Source of the DNA: Eutrophobius sp051275005
Lineage (GTDB): Bacteria > Pseudomonadota > Gammaproteobacteria > Eutrophobiales > Eutrophobiaceae
Length of the DNA stretch: 14,190 nt
Direction: 5' to 3'
NCBI GenBank assembly: GCA_051275005.1
Contig: JBNMOP010000069.1
Span: forward strand, 1 to 14,190
Shown: positions 7,756-14,138 of the stretch, piece after piece
How positions within the stretch are numbered: position 1 is the stretch's first letter
Layout: every line of letters starts with the position of its first letter
The notes under the pieces: generated by a model
Databases searched by the model: none
Seen by the model: the letters and a program-made list of their open reading frames with translations, nothing else
What the model was told of the DNA's origin: nothing
Position numbers and translations under genes: made by a program

Positions 7756-9414
7756 ATGACAGTAAAAAGAGACATCATGGAGTATGACGTGGTCATTGTC
7801 GGCGCTGGACCGGCGGGGCTTGCTGCAGCCTGTCGCCTGAAGCAGTTGGCTGTTGATACAAACACTGAAATCAGTGTTTGTATTATCGAGAAGGGTTCTG
7901 AAATTGGTGCCCATATCCTGTCGGGCGCAATATTCGAACCCCGTGCCCTGAATGAGTTGTTTCCTGACTGGCTGTCACTTGGTGCTCCCTTGAATATTCC
8001 AGTGGCAAGAGATGACTTTTATTTTTTTCGTAATGCCAGTTCAGCAATCAAGTGGCCAAATACGTTATTGCCGAGGACGATGCACAACAAAGGTAATTAT
8101 GTTATATCGCTCAGTAACCTCTGTCGCTGGCTGGGCGAACAGGCTGAGACCTTAGGTGTTGAGATCTACCCAGGCTTTGCAGCGCAACACGCAATAATTG
8201 AAAACGATGTGGTGCGAGGGATAATTACTGGTGATCAGGGTATTGGTCGCAATGGTATAGAGAAGGAAGGACTGTATACACCTGGCATGGAACTGCGTGC
8301 AAAGTATACATTGTTCGCTGAGGGAAGCCGTGGTCATATTGGTAAGGGTCTGCAGGCGCATTTTCGTCTAAATGAAAATGTAGATGTGCAGCATTATGCT
8401 ATTGGTCTTAAGGAACTTTGGCAGATCGATCCTTCCAGACATGATGCAGGTTTGGTTATGCACGGGGTGGGATGGCCACTTGATAATGCAAACCCTGGGG
8501 GATCGTTTTTATATCATCTTGACAATAACCTTGTTGCCGTGGGTCTTATCGTTGATCTTTCCTATAGAAATCCACATTTGTCTCCGTTCAATGAGTTCCA
8601 GCGTTTAAAACACCATCCTCTCATTCATCAATATCTTGGAAATGGAAAACGGATCTGCTATGGCGCACGGGTAATCAGTAAGGGCGGCTATAACTCCATG
8701 CCAAAGATGGTATTTCCCGGTGGCGCACTGATCGGATGTGAACTTGGCACCCTCAATTTTGCAAAGATAAAAGGCATACATACGGCGATGAAGTCTGGCA
8801 TGCTCGCCGCTGAGGCGATTGTAGAGCAGTTGGCGGAAAGTACTGATGGTGGAAAAACATTAACGAGCTATCCCAATAATTTTAAGACTAGCTGGTTGTA
8901 TGATGAACTTTATCAAAGTCGTAATTTTGGCCCGGCCATACACAAATTAGGAACCATGGTTGGCGGGGCATTCAACTTTATTGATCAGAATATTTTTGGT
9001 GGCAAGATGCCGGTTACTTTACACGATAAACGACCTGATCATATGTGTCTGCAGAAGGCAGGTGCAGCCAAAGAAATTGAATACCCTAAACCCGATGGAA
9101 AGCTAAGCTTTGACAGATTGTCCTCGGTCTATTTGTCAAATACCAACCACATAGAGGACCAGCCGGTTCACCTCATACTTAAAGACCCAGAGATACCTAT
9201 CGTAAAGAATTTCCCACTCTACAACGAGCCCGCGCAACGTTATTGTCCAGCCGGGGTGTATGAAATAATTGACGGGGAGAAGAGTGCGAAGCAATTTCAG
9301 ATCAATGCGTCAAATTGCGTACATTGCAAGGCCTGTGATATTAAAGATCCGGCGCAAAATATAGACTGGATCGCACCAGAGGGTGGATCCGGACCAAACT
9401 ATTCAAATATGTAG
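7756..9414 (+). CDS. Electron transfer flavoprotein:ubiquinone oxidoreductase (ETF-QO)
   Basis: A 552-residue ETF-QO of typical bacterial length. The N-terminal Rossmann motif DVVIVGAGPAGLAAACRLKQ (11-30) binds FAD. GAHILSGAIFEPRAL (51-65), the NGIEKEG segment (166-172) and LFAEGSRGHIGK (186-197) follow in the usual order. The region GGYNSMPKMVFPGGALIGCE (310-329), continuing into a GTLNFAKIKGIHTAM stretch, matches the quinone-binding/membrane-surface part. The C-terminus holds one 4Fe-4S cluster set: C497 (YCPAGVYE) and C521, C524, C527 (NCVHCKACDIKDP), then WIAPEGGSGPNY. It takes electrons from ETF and reduces ubiquinone at the inner membrane. The start at 7756 matches the short family leader before the Rossmann strand; the in-frame ATG at 7777 has a slightly better purine stretch upstream and is an alternative. 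ETF-alpha/beta and an acyl-CoA dehydrogenase in the same window make a complete electron path. Confidence 0.95.
   Translation: MTVKRDIMEYDVVIVGAGPAGLAAACRLKQLAVDTNTEISVCIIEKGSEIGAHILSGAIFEPRALNELFPDWLSLGAPLNIPVARDDFYFFRNASSAIKWPNTLLPRTMHNKGNYVISLSNLCRWLGEQAETLGVEIYPGFAAQHAIIENDVVRGIITGDQGIGRNGIEKEGLYTPGMELRAKYTLFAEGSRGHIGKGLQAHFRLNENVDVQHYAIGLKELWQIDPSRHDAGLVMHGVGWPLDNANPGGSFLYHLDNNLVAVGLIVDLSYRNPHLSPFNEFQRLKHHPLIHQYLGNGKRICYGARVISKGGYNSMPKMVFPGGALIGCELGTLNFAKIKGIHTAMKSGMLAAEAIVEQLAESTDGGKTLTSYPNNFKTSWLYDELYQSRNFGPAIHKLGTMVGGAFNFIDQNIFGGKMPVTLHDKRPDHMCLQKAGAAKEIEYPKPDGKLSFDRLSSVYLSNTNHIEDQPVHLILKDPEIPIVKNFPLYNEPAQRYCPAGVYEIIDGEKSAKQFQINASNCVHCKACDIKDPAQNIDWIAPEGGSGPNYSNM
7856..7883. repeat. 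28-bp near-perfect palindrome inside the 5' part of the ETF-QO gene
   Basis: The left arm ATACAAACACTGA (7856-7868) and right arm TCAGTGTTTGTAT (7871-7883) are exact 13-bp inverted repeats around AA. It lies about 100 bases after the start codon, over codons for residues 34-43. Such a long exact palindrome is uncommon by chance in coding DNA. It could be a regulator operator or an mRNA hairpin near the start of translation, or it could have no function. Confidence 0.75.
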
Positions 9415-9476
9415 TTTGTAATTGTAGTTTCCTGGCTCTCCTGTTCCAGTTTTGAGTGTATTCATACAATTGAAAA

Positions 9477-9492
9477 TAAGATTTAAATCTTA
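9477..9492. repeat. Perfect 16-bp AT-rich palindrome after the ETF-QO gene
   Basis: TAAGATTTAAATCTTA reads the same on both strands over all 16 bases, with no spacer. It lies 63 bases after the ETF-QO stop and about 250 bases before the acyl-CoA dehydrogenase start. A continuous palindrome without a loop fits a dimeric regulator site better than a terminator hairpin, but AT-rich palindromes also arise by chance. Confidence 0.6.
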
Positions 9493-9579
9493 AGGTATTA
9501 CTTATCCTACATATAAGATAAAATATTTCTATCATTTCAATTTTAACTTCTTAATGAAACTCTGACCAGGTGTTTGGCC

Positions 9580-9683
9580 GTCATGCTGGTGAAAACCAGC
9601 ATCCTGCAGTCGATTGAAACAGCTGGATTCTGGCTGAAGTTTATGCCCAAGGGCACGAGTGCCCATTAGGGTGCCAGGATGAC
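9580..9683. repeat. REP/MITE-like interspersed inverted-repeat element
   Basis: The ends GTCATGCTGG (9580-9589) and CCAGGATGAC (9674-9683) are inverted repeats matching at nine of ten positions. Just inside the left end, ATGCTGGT (9583-9590) and ACCAGCAT (9595-9602) make an 8-bp stem around GAAA. Further inside, TGCCC/GGGCA (9644-9654) and GGGCAC/GTGCCC (9651-9664) form overlapping, mutually exclusive hairpins. A roughly 100-bp element with GTCAT...ATGAC ends and internal stems, placed in a gap, fits the small non-coding dispersed repeats found in many gammaproteobacteria. No transposase or clear target duplication was seen. Its copy number elsewhere cannot be known from this window. Confidence 0.6.
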
Positions 9684-9745
9684 AATACAAAGAAATTATT
9701 AACCGACAAAACATTCTTAAAGTTACACTTGTGAAAAACATTAAT

Positions 9746-10903
9746 ATGGAATACGACGATATCATTAAACAGGTACAGCAGACGGTTGCGCGGATCTGTG
9801 CTGATTTTCCAGGCGAATACTGGCGAGAGAAAGATCGAAACGCAGAATACCCGAATGAATTTGTACAGGCGCTAACCGAAGCCGGATTATTAGCTTGTCT
9901 TATACCCGAAGAATTCGGTGGCAGCGGATTACCGCTGAGAATTGCCGCCGAAATTGTCAAGGCCATTCATGAGAGCGGTGCAAATGCAGCGGCGTGTCAT
10001 GCACAGATGTATACCATGGGAACCCTCCTTAAACATGGTAGCACCGATCAAAAAACCAGATTTCTGCCATCCATTGCCAGTGGTAAACTTCGACTCCAGG
10101 CGTTCGGTGTGACAGAACCCACAGCAGGTACCGATACCACCAGCATTACCACTACGGCGGTACGGGACGGTGATCGCTATATCGTAAATGGACAAAAAGT
10201 TTGGATATCGCGGGCAGAACATTCTGACTTGATGGTGCTGTTAGCGCGAACGACAGCCAGGGAAGAAGTCACGAAACGTACCAAAGGTCTGTCGGTGTTT
10301 ATTGTCGATATTAATGATGCAAAGAAATTCGGTATGGTGATACGACCCATTCGAACCATGTTGAATCATGCAACCACTGAGATCTTTTTTGAAGATGTAC
10401 CGGTACCTGCAGAAAATCTGATTGGGATAGAAGGTGAGGGATTTTCATATATCCTGTCAGGGATGAATGCTGAACGTATTCTTATTGCTTCGGAATGTAT
10501 CGGTGATGCAAATTGGTTCATCGCCAAAGCAACACAATACGCTAATGAGCGTAAGGTATTTGGTCGACCCATCGGACAGAATCAGGGTATACAATTTCCT
10601 ATCGCCAGGGCTTATGCGCAGACGCAGGCCGCGGCATTAATGGTGCAAAAGGCCATCGGGCTTTACGATCAAGGAGAGGATTGTGGTGCGGAGGCGAATA
10701 TGGCTAAATTACTCGCATCGGAAGCCTCCTGGGCCGCCGCAGATATGTGCATGCAAACACACGGTGGATATGGATTGGCAGAGGAATATGATATTGAGCG
10801 AAAATTTCGTGAAACGCGTCTGTATCAAATTGCACCGATATCAACTAATTTGATTCTGGCATACTTGGGCGAACACCAGTTGGGTCTTCCTCGTTCCTAT
10901 TAA
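9746..10903 (+). CDS. Acyl-CoA dehydrogenase family protein (IVD/LCAD-type catalytic Glu)
   Basis: A 385-residue flavoenzyme of ordinary acyl-CoA dehydrogenase length. From this start: an N-terminal helical domain with ADFPGEYWREKDR and IPEEFGGSGLPL; the FAD/substrate beta domain with FGVTEPTAGTDTTSI (120-134) and VNGQKVWIS (147-155); and the C-terminal helical domain with RKVFGRPIGQNQGIQFPIA and THGGYGLAEEYDIERKFRETR. The glutamate used as base in medium-chain enzymes is missing: the segment reads YQIAPISTN, with proline at that place. A glutamate is present at the alternative position in MNAERILIA (Glu243), as in isovaleryl-CoA and long-chain enzymes. It removes two hydrogens from an acyl-CoA and gives electrons to ETF. 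Methylsuccinyl-CoA is a context-based guess. ATG 9746 was chosen over GTG 9731 (five more residues); neither has a clear ribosome site. The CoA-transferase gene follows directly. Confidence 0.93.
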   Translation: MEYDDIIKQVQQTVARICADFPGEYWREKDRNAEYPNEFVQALTEAGLLACLIPEEFGGSGLPLRIAAEIVKAIHESGANAAACHAQMYTMGTLLKHGSTDQKTRFLPSIASGKLRLQAFGVTEPTAGTDTTSITTTAVRDGDRYIVNGQKVWISRAEHSDLMVLLARTTAREEVTKRTKGLSVFIVDINDAKKFGMVIRPIRTMLNHATTEIFFEDVPVPAENLIGIEGEGFSYILSGMNAERILIASECIGDANWFIAKATQYANERKVFGRPIGQNQGIQFPIARAYAQTQAAALMVQKAIGLYDQGEDCGAEANMAKLLASEASWAAADMCMQTHGGYGLAEEYDIERKFRETRLYQIAPISTNLILAYLGEHQLGLPRSY

Positions 10904-10906
10904 TTG

Positions 10907-12031
10907 ATGAAGGATCTGGAAGGCATACTTGTTGTTACGCTTGAACAGGCCGTTGCCGCGCCGTATGCCAGTAATCTTCTAGCCGAAGCCGGGGCACGTG
11001 TAATCAAGATCGAGCGACAGGAGGGCGATTTCGCCCGCAACTATGATCATTTGGTTAAAGGCGAAAGCGCTTACTTCGTCTGGTTAAACCGGGGGAAGGA
11101 GTCCGTCTGTCTGGATGTGAAAGATTCCTTTGATAAAAATATTCTTCTTGCAATGCTGAGTAAGGCGGATGTCTTTATACAAAATCTTAGATCAGGTGCT
11201 GTTGCCAGCCTGGGATTGGATTATGAAAGTCTGAAACAAATTAACCCGCAAATTATCATGTGCAGTATCTCCGGTTATGGCGAGTCCGGACCTTATGCCG
11301 AAATGAAGGCATATGATTTACTGGTACAGGCAGAGTCTGGTCTTTCTTCTGTAACCGGGACAGCTGAGGGCCCTGCCAGAGTTGGCATCTCCATGTGTGA
11401 TATCAGTACTGGCATGACAGCCTATGCTGCAATTTTGCGTTCACTAATCCGACGCTCTAAAACGAACAGTGGTAGCCATATAAAAGTATCTTTGTTTGAT
11501 GTGATAACTGACTGGATGAATGTCCCGCTATTACAGAAGGCATATGGTGGGGTCCATGCAAAGAGGGCGGGAATGAATCATGTGAGCATTGCCCCTTACG
11601 GCATGTATCCTGCTGGTGATGGGAAAGGTGTAGTTTTTTCCATTCAAAATGAACGCGAATGGAAAATGTTCTGTCGGGACATATTGAATGACGAATCTTT
11701 TGCCGTAGATACTCGTTTTGAAAGTGTTACAAAACGAGTGACTAACCGTAGCGCACTGGATGACATAATTATCTCTGTATTTTCACAATATCAGCAAACA
11801 GAATTAATGGATCTGCTCAGAATAAATAATATTGCTTGTGGGCGCCTGAATTCACTGGATGATGTTCTATCACATCCTCAGCGGCGTGTTGTCAGTGTTG
11901 CGACGCCTGGTGGTTCGGTTGAATTGACTGCCAGCGGGGTAGTAATGGATGACAGCCAGCCTGTTAGCTTGCCCGTTCCTGCGCTTGGTGAACATACAGA
12001 TAGCATCAAGGCTGAATTTCAGAAAAATTAA
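10907..12031 (+). CDS. CaiB/BaiF family (class III) CoA-transferase; candidate itaconate/citramalate CoA-transferase
   Basis: A 374-residue class III CoA-transferase. It begins with LEGILVVTLEQAVAAPYASNLLAEAGARVIKIE, the typical family opening where CoA binds. It continues through DVKDSFDKN, ADVFIQNLRSGAVASLGLDYESL, CSISGYGESGPYA and then AYDLLVQAESGLSSVTG, in which Asp137 is the expected catalytic aspartate forming the acyl-anhydride intermediate. The C-terminal part is somewhat short, which fits the 375-400 residue branch. The family moves CoA between carboxylic acids, often from succinyl-CoA. The P. aeruginosa itaconate-degradation CoA-transferase, as I recall, is also class III. The ATG at 10907 lies three bases after the acyl-CoA dehydrogenase stop; a TTG at 10904 is a less likely start. 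The hydratase gene follows after 34 bases, so the three genes look like one operon. Confidence 0.93.
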   Translation: MKDLEGILVVTLEQAVAAPYASNLLAEAGARVIKIERQEGDFARNYDHLVKGESAYFVWLNRGKESVCLDVKDSFDKNILLAMLSKADVFIQNLRSGAVASLGLDYESLKQINPQIIMCSISGYGESGPYAEMKAYDLLVQAESGLSSVTGTAEGPARVGISMCDISTGMTAYAAILRSLIRRSKTNSGSHIKVSLFDVITDWMNVPLLQKAYGGVHAKRAGMNHVSIAPYGMYPAGDGKGVVFSIQNEREWKMFCRDILNDESFAVDTRFESVTKRVTNRSALDDIIISVFSQYQQTELMDLLRINNIACGRLNSLDDVLSHPQRRVVSVATPGGSVELTASGVVMDDSQPVSLPVPALGEHTDSIKAEFQKN

Positions 12032-12065
12032 TTTCAGATTAATACGAAGATAAAGGTAATCAACC

Positions 12066-12941
12066 ATGGGATCCGAATCACAATGGCCTGAATATGTAGG
12101 CCGAATGCAGGAATCAATAATTGAAATTTCTGCGGATCGTATGAAGGGCCTGGCTGCATTATTGGACTACCCGGAAACGCCTTGGCCAGATGGTCAGGTT
12201 CCCCCCACGGGTCACTGGTGTGCAATATTTCCATATACTCAACAATCAGTACTGGGTCATGATGGTCATGAAAAACTGGGTGAGTTTTTTCCACCTATTA
12301 AATATCCCCGACGTATGTGGGTGGGAGGGCGTGTACGCTTTATTCAATCATTGCCTATTGGGCAACCGATAACACATCGTTCTACGATTAAACAGATAGT
12401 TGATAAACAAGGCAAGAGTGGCCCGATGACGTTCGTGACGCTTTGTCATGAATATCTGGATGGTGATGTGTTAATGCTGCAAGATGAACAGGACATTGTC
12501 TATCGCGATGCCTCAACTGCACCGGTCAAAATACCGGTTATCAGTGTGAGTGAACAATCCACTCAGACGCATGCCTATGATTGGTCAAGAACGATTGTCC
12601 CCGATACCACCCTCCTGTTTCGTTACTCTGCCGTTTCCTTCAACAGCCACAGAATACATTTTGATCGAGATTATGTGCGTGAAGAGGGTTATCCCGGACT
12701 TTTGGTACATGCGCCGCTCACCGCAACACTGTTGATCGATCTTTATCAACGTAATAATCCTGGAAAAAATATCCGTAAATTTAACTATGTTGCCCAAAAC
12801 CCGCTTTTTGAGGGATATCCCATCTCTATATATGGGCAACAACTGGAAAATGGTAAGGTTTCTCTTTGGGCCGATGATTGTGAAGGGACACGATCCATGA
12901 CCGCTGAACTGGAACCTGACAGGGAAAGGACAGGCGGATGA
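12066..12941 (+). CDS. MaoC-like two-hotdog acyl-CoA hydratase; candidate itaconyl-/mesaconyl-C4-CoA hydratase
   Basis: A 291-residue protein of the FAS1-like/HTD2-like dehydratase group with two hotdog domains. The N-terminal half (about 20-150) includes the GHWCAIFPYTQQSVLGHDGH segment (49-68) and RRMWVGGRVRFIQSLPIG (82-99). The C-terminal hotdog holds RYSAVSFNSHRIHFDRDY (186-203), with the hydratase asparagine-histidine motif, and GYPGLLVHAPLTATLLIDL (208-226). These fit the group named mesaconyl-C4-CoA hydratase and the Pseudomonas itaconyl-CoA hydratase (Ich), which yields citramalyl-CoA. It would thus feed the CitE-like lyase in this window. AAGGT lies about 8 bases before ATG, supporting the start. 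It ends the acyl-CoA dehydrogenase / CoA-transferase / hydratase run. The family is clear; the choice between itaconyl-CoA and mesaconyl-CoA is not. Confidence 0.92.
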   Translation: MGSESQWPEYVGRMQESIIEISADRMKGLAALLDYPETPWPDGQVPPTGHWCAIFPYTQQSVLGHDGHEKLGEFFPPIKYPRRMWVGGRVRFIQSLPIGQPITHRSTIKQIVDKQGKSGPMTFVTLCHEYLDGDVLMLQDEQDIVYRDASTAPVKIPVISVSEQSTQTHAYDWSRTIVPDTTLLFRYSAVSFNSHRIHFDRDYVREEGYPGLLVHAPLTATLLIDLYQRNNPGKNIRKFNYVAQNPLFEGYPISIYGQQLENGKVSLWADDCEGTRSMTAELEPDRERTGG

Positions 12942-12985
12942 ATAAAATAAATGTTGTACCGATAAAAGTCAGAGATACGCATACC

Positions 12986-13018
12986 AGGTTTGCCAAATTA
13001 CAGGGTATTTGCTAACCT
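12986..13018 (+). terminator. Weak hairpin after the hydratase gene, possible transcript end
   Basis: AGGTTTGCCAAAT (12986-12998) pairs imperfectly with ATTTGCTAACCT (13007-13018): 11 pairs with one mismatch and one bulge, around an 8-base loop. It is 44 bases after the hydratase stop. A run of six T follows at 13029-13034, about 10 bases past the stem, which is too far for a standard intrinsic terminator. It may still mark the boundary between the catabolic genes and the TRAP operon. Confidence 0.3.
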
Positions 13019-13083
13019 CATGATTCGCTTTTTTACAGGACGTAAAAGTAAAAATACCTCGTGTCTTCTTGAGGAATTCAATT

Positions 13084-13114
13084 TTGACGCTATCCCACGT
13101 GGCATAAATATGCC
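13084..13114 (+). promoter_or_regulatory. Possible operator/promoter in front of the TRAP transporter genes
   Basis: GGCATAAATATGCC (13101-13114) is a palindrome with perfect 6-bp arms around AA, ending 18 bases before the dctP start. A TTGACG that would serve as a -35 box is at 13084-13089. The palindrome then covers the place where a -10 box would lie, although no good TATAAT is present. This arrangement would suit a repressor site on a TRAP promoter. The evidence is pattern only. Confidence 0.3.
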
Positions 13115-13132
13115 AAACCCATGGAGTAAAAT

Positions 13133-14116
13133 ATGAGAATTTTTGTGACACTAATCGGCCTGTTTGCACTCCTGGTTTTAACAGGGTGCGAACAACAACC
13201 TATGACAATTAAGTTCAGTCATGTAACCGCAGAAAGTACACCCAAAGGCCAGGCCGCCCTGAAATTCAAGGAACTTGCTGAAAAGAAATTCCTCGGCAAG
13301 ATAGAAGTACAAATATTCCCAAATTCTCAGCTTTTCGATGACGACCAGGGGTTGGACGCATTGTTGCTTGGCGATATTCAATTGATGGCACCATCACTTT
13401 CCAAGTTTGATCGCTACACCAAAAAACTGCAGATTTTTGACCTGCCTTTTCTTTTTAAAGATTCGGACGCAGTAAATCGATTTCAACTCAGTCCCGTTGG
13501 TACAACCTTGCTTGATTCCATGCACGATAAGGGGATCCAGGGTCTGGCTTACTGGTTGAATGGGATGAAGCAGTTGTCCACAAACCGACCACAGTTGAAA
13601 CATCCATCCGACGTGAAGGGACTTAAATTTCGCATCCAGGAATCAGATGTTCTCCAGGCCCAGTTTCGTGCTCTTGATGCGAACCCACAAAAGATGGCCT
13701 TCGGCGAGGTGTACCAGGCACTGCAAACCGGCGTGGTAGATGGTCAGGAGAACACCTGGTCGAATATCTACACCCAGAAGTACTTTGAGGTACAGGAAAC
13801 TATGGCTGAAACCAACCACGGAATTATTCTCTACATGGTGATTACCAATGCCAGCTGGTGGGATAATTTGCCGGCGGACATTAGAACAGGGCTAGCAGAG
13901 GCTATGGTGGAAGCGACAGAATACGGTAACAAGTTAGCAAACGATATTAATAACCGTGATCGTCAATCAATAGTGGATGCGGGTAAGGCAAAAATTCAAC
14001 AACTTTCTTCTGAGGATCTCAGCATCTGGCGTGAGACTATGGAACCGGTATGGAATAAATACGAATCCGAGATCGGTAAGGATGTTATAAACGCTGCGCT
14101 AAAGGCAAATAATTAA
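13133..14116 (+). CDS. dctP: TRAP transporter solute-binding protein, DctP family, predicted lipoprotein
   Basis: A 327-residue DctP-type extracytoplasmic binding protein of usual length. The N-terminus MRIFVTLIGLFALLVLTGC has a short charged start, a hydrophobic core and a lipobox LTGC with Cys19, so it is predicted to be exported, lipidated and membrane-anchored rather than free in the periplasm. The mature part shows IKFSHVTAESTPKGQAALKF, EVQIFPNSQLFDDDQ, KGLKFRIQES (164-171 region) with Arg167, the conserved carboxylate-binding arginine of the family, and FGEVYQALQTGVVDGQENTW (190-209). It would capture an organic acid and pass it to the DctQM membrane part. GGAG lies six bases before ATG, supporting the start. 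The small-permease gene begins 22 bases after its stop. The dicarboxylate identity is inferred from family and neighbours. Confidence 0.95.
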   Translation: MRIFVTLIGLFALLVLTGCEQQPMTIKFSHVTAESTPKGQAALKFKELAEKKFLGKIEVQIFPNSQLFDDDQGLDALLLGDIQLMAPSLSKFDRYTKKLQIFDLPFLFKDSDAVNRFQLSPVGTTLLDSMHDKGIQGLAYWLNGMKQLSTNRPQLKHPSDVKGLKFRIQESDVLQAQFRALDANPQKMAFGEVYQALQTGVVDGQENTWSNIYTQKYFEVQETMAETNHGIILYMVITNASWWDNLPADIRTGLAEAMVEATEYGNKLANDINNRDRQSIVDAGKAKIQQLSSEDLSIWRETMEPVWNKYESEIGKDVINAALKANN

Positions 14117-14138
14117 TTTCGGGGGGAAGTACAACGCC

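Larger units (their letters stand above)
9415..9745. other. Long gene-free stretch between ETF-QO and acyl-CoA dehydrogenase genes
   Basis: These roughly 330 bases have no credible gene. The left half (to about 9540) is AT-rich and contains the perfect palindrome at 9477-9492 and a weaker stem (CTTAT 9501-9505 with ATAAG 9513-9517). The right half contains the inverted-repeat element at 9580-9683. A TAAAAT at 9519-9524 could serve as a -10 box for the downstream genes, but no good -35 partner was seen. A transcript break between ETF-QO and the downstream trio is plausible. Confidence 0.6.

Noticed and set aside
9532..9966. A 144-codon leftward open frame across the gap and the start of the acyl-CoA dehydrogenase gene
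   Set aside because: It runs through the repeat element and antisense to a clear acyl-CoA dehydrogenase, and its product shows no recognisable family or sensible composition.
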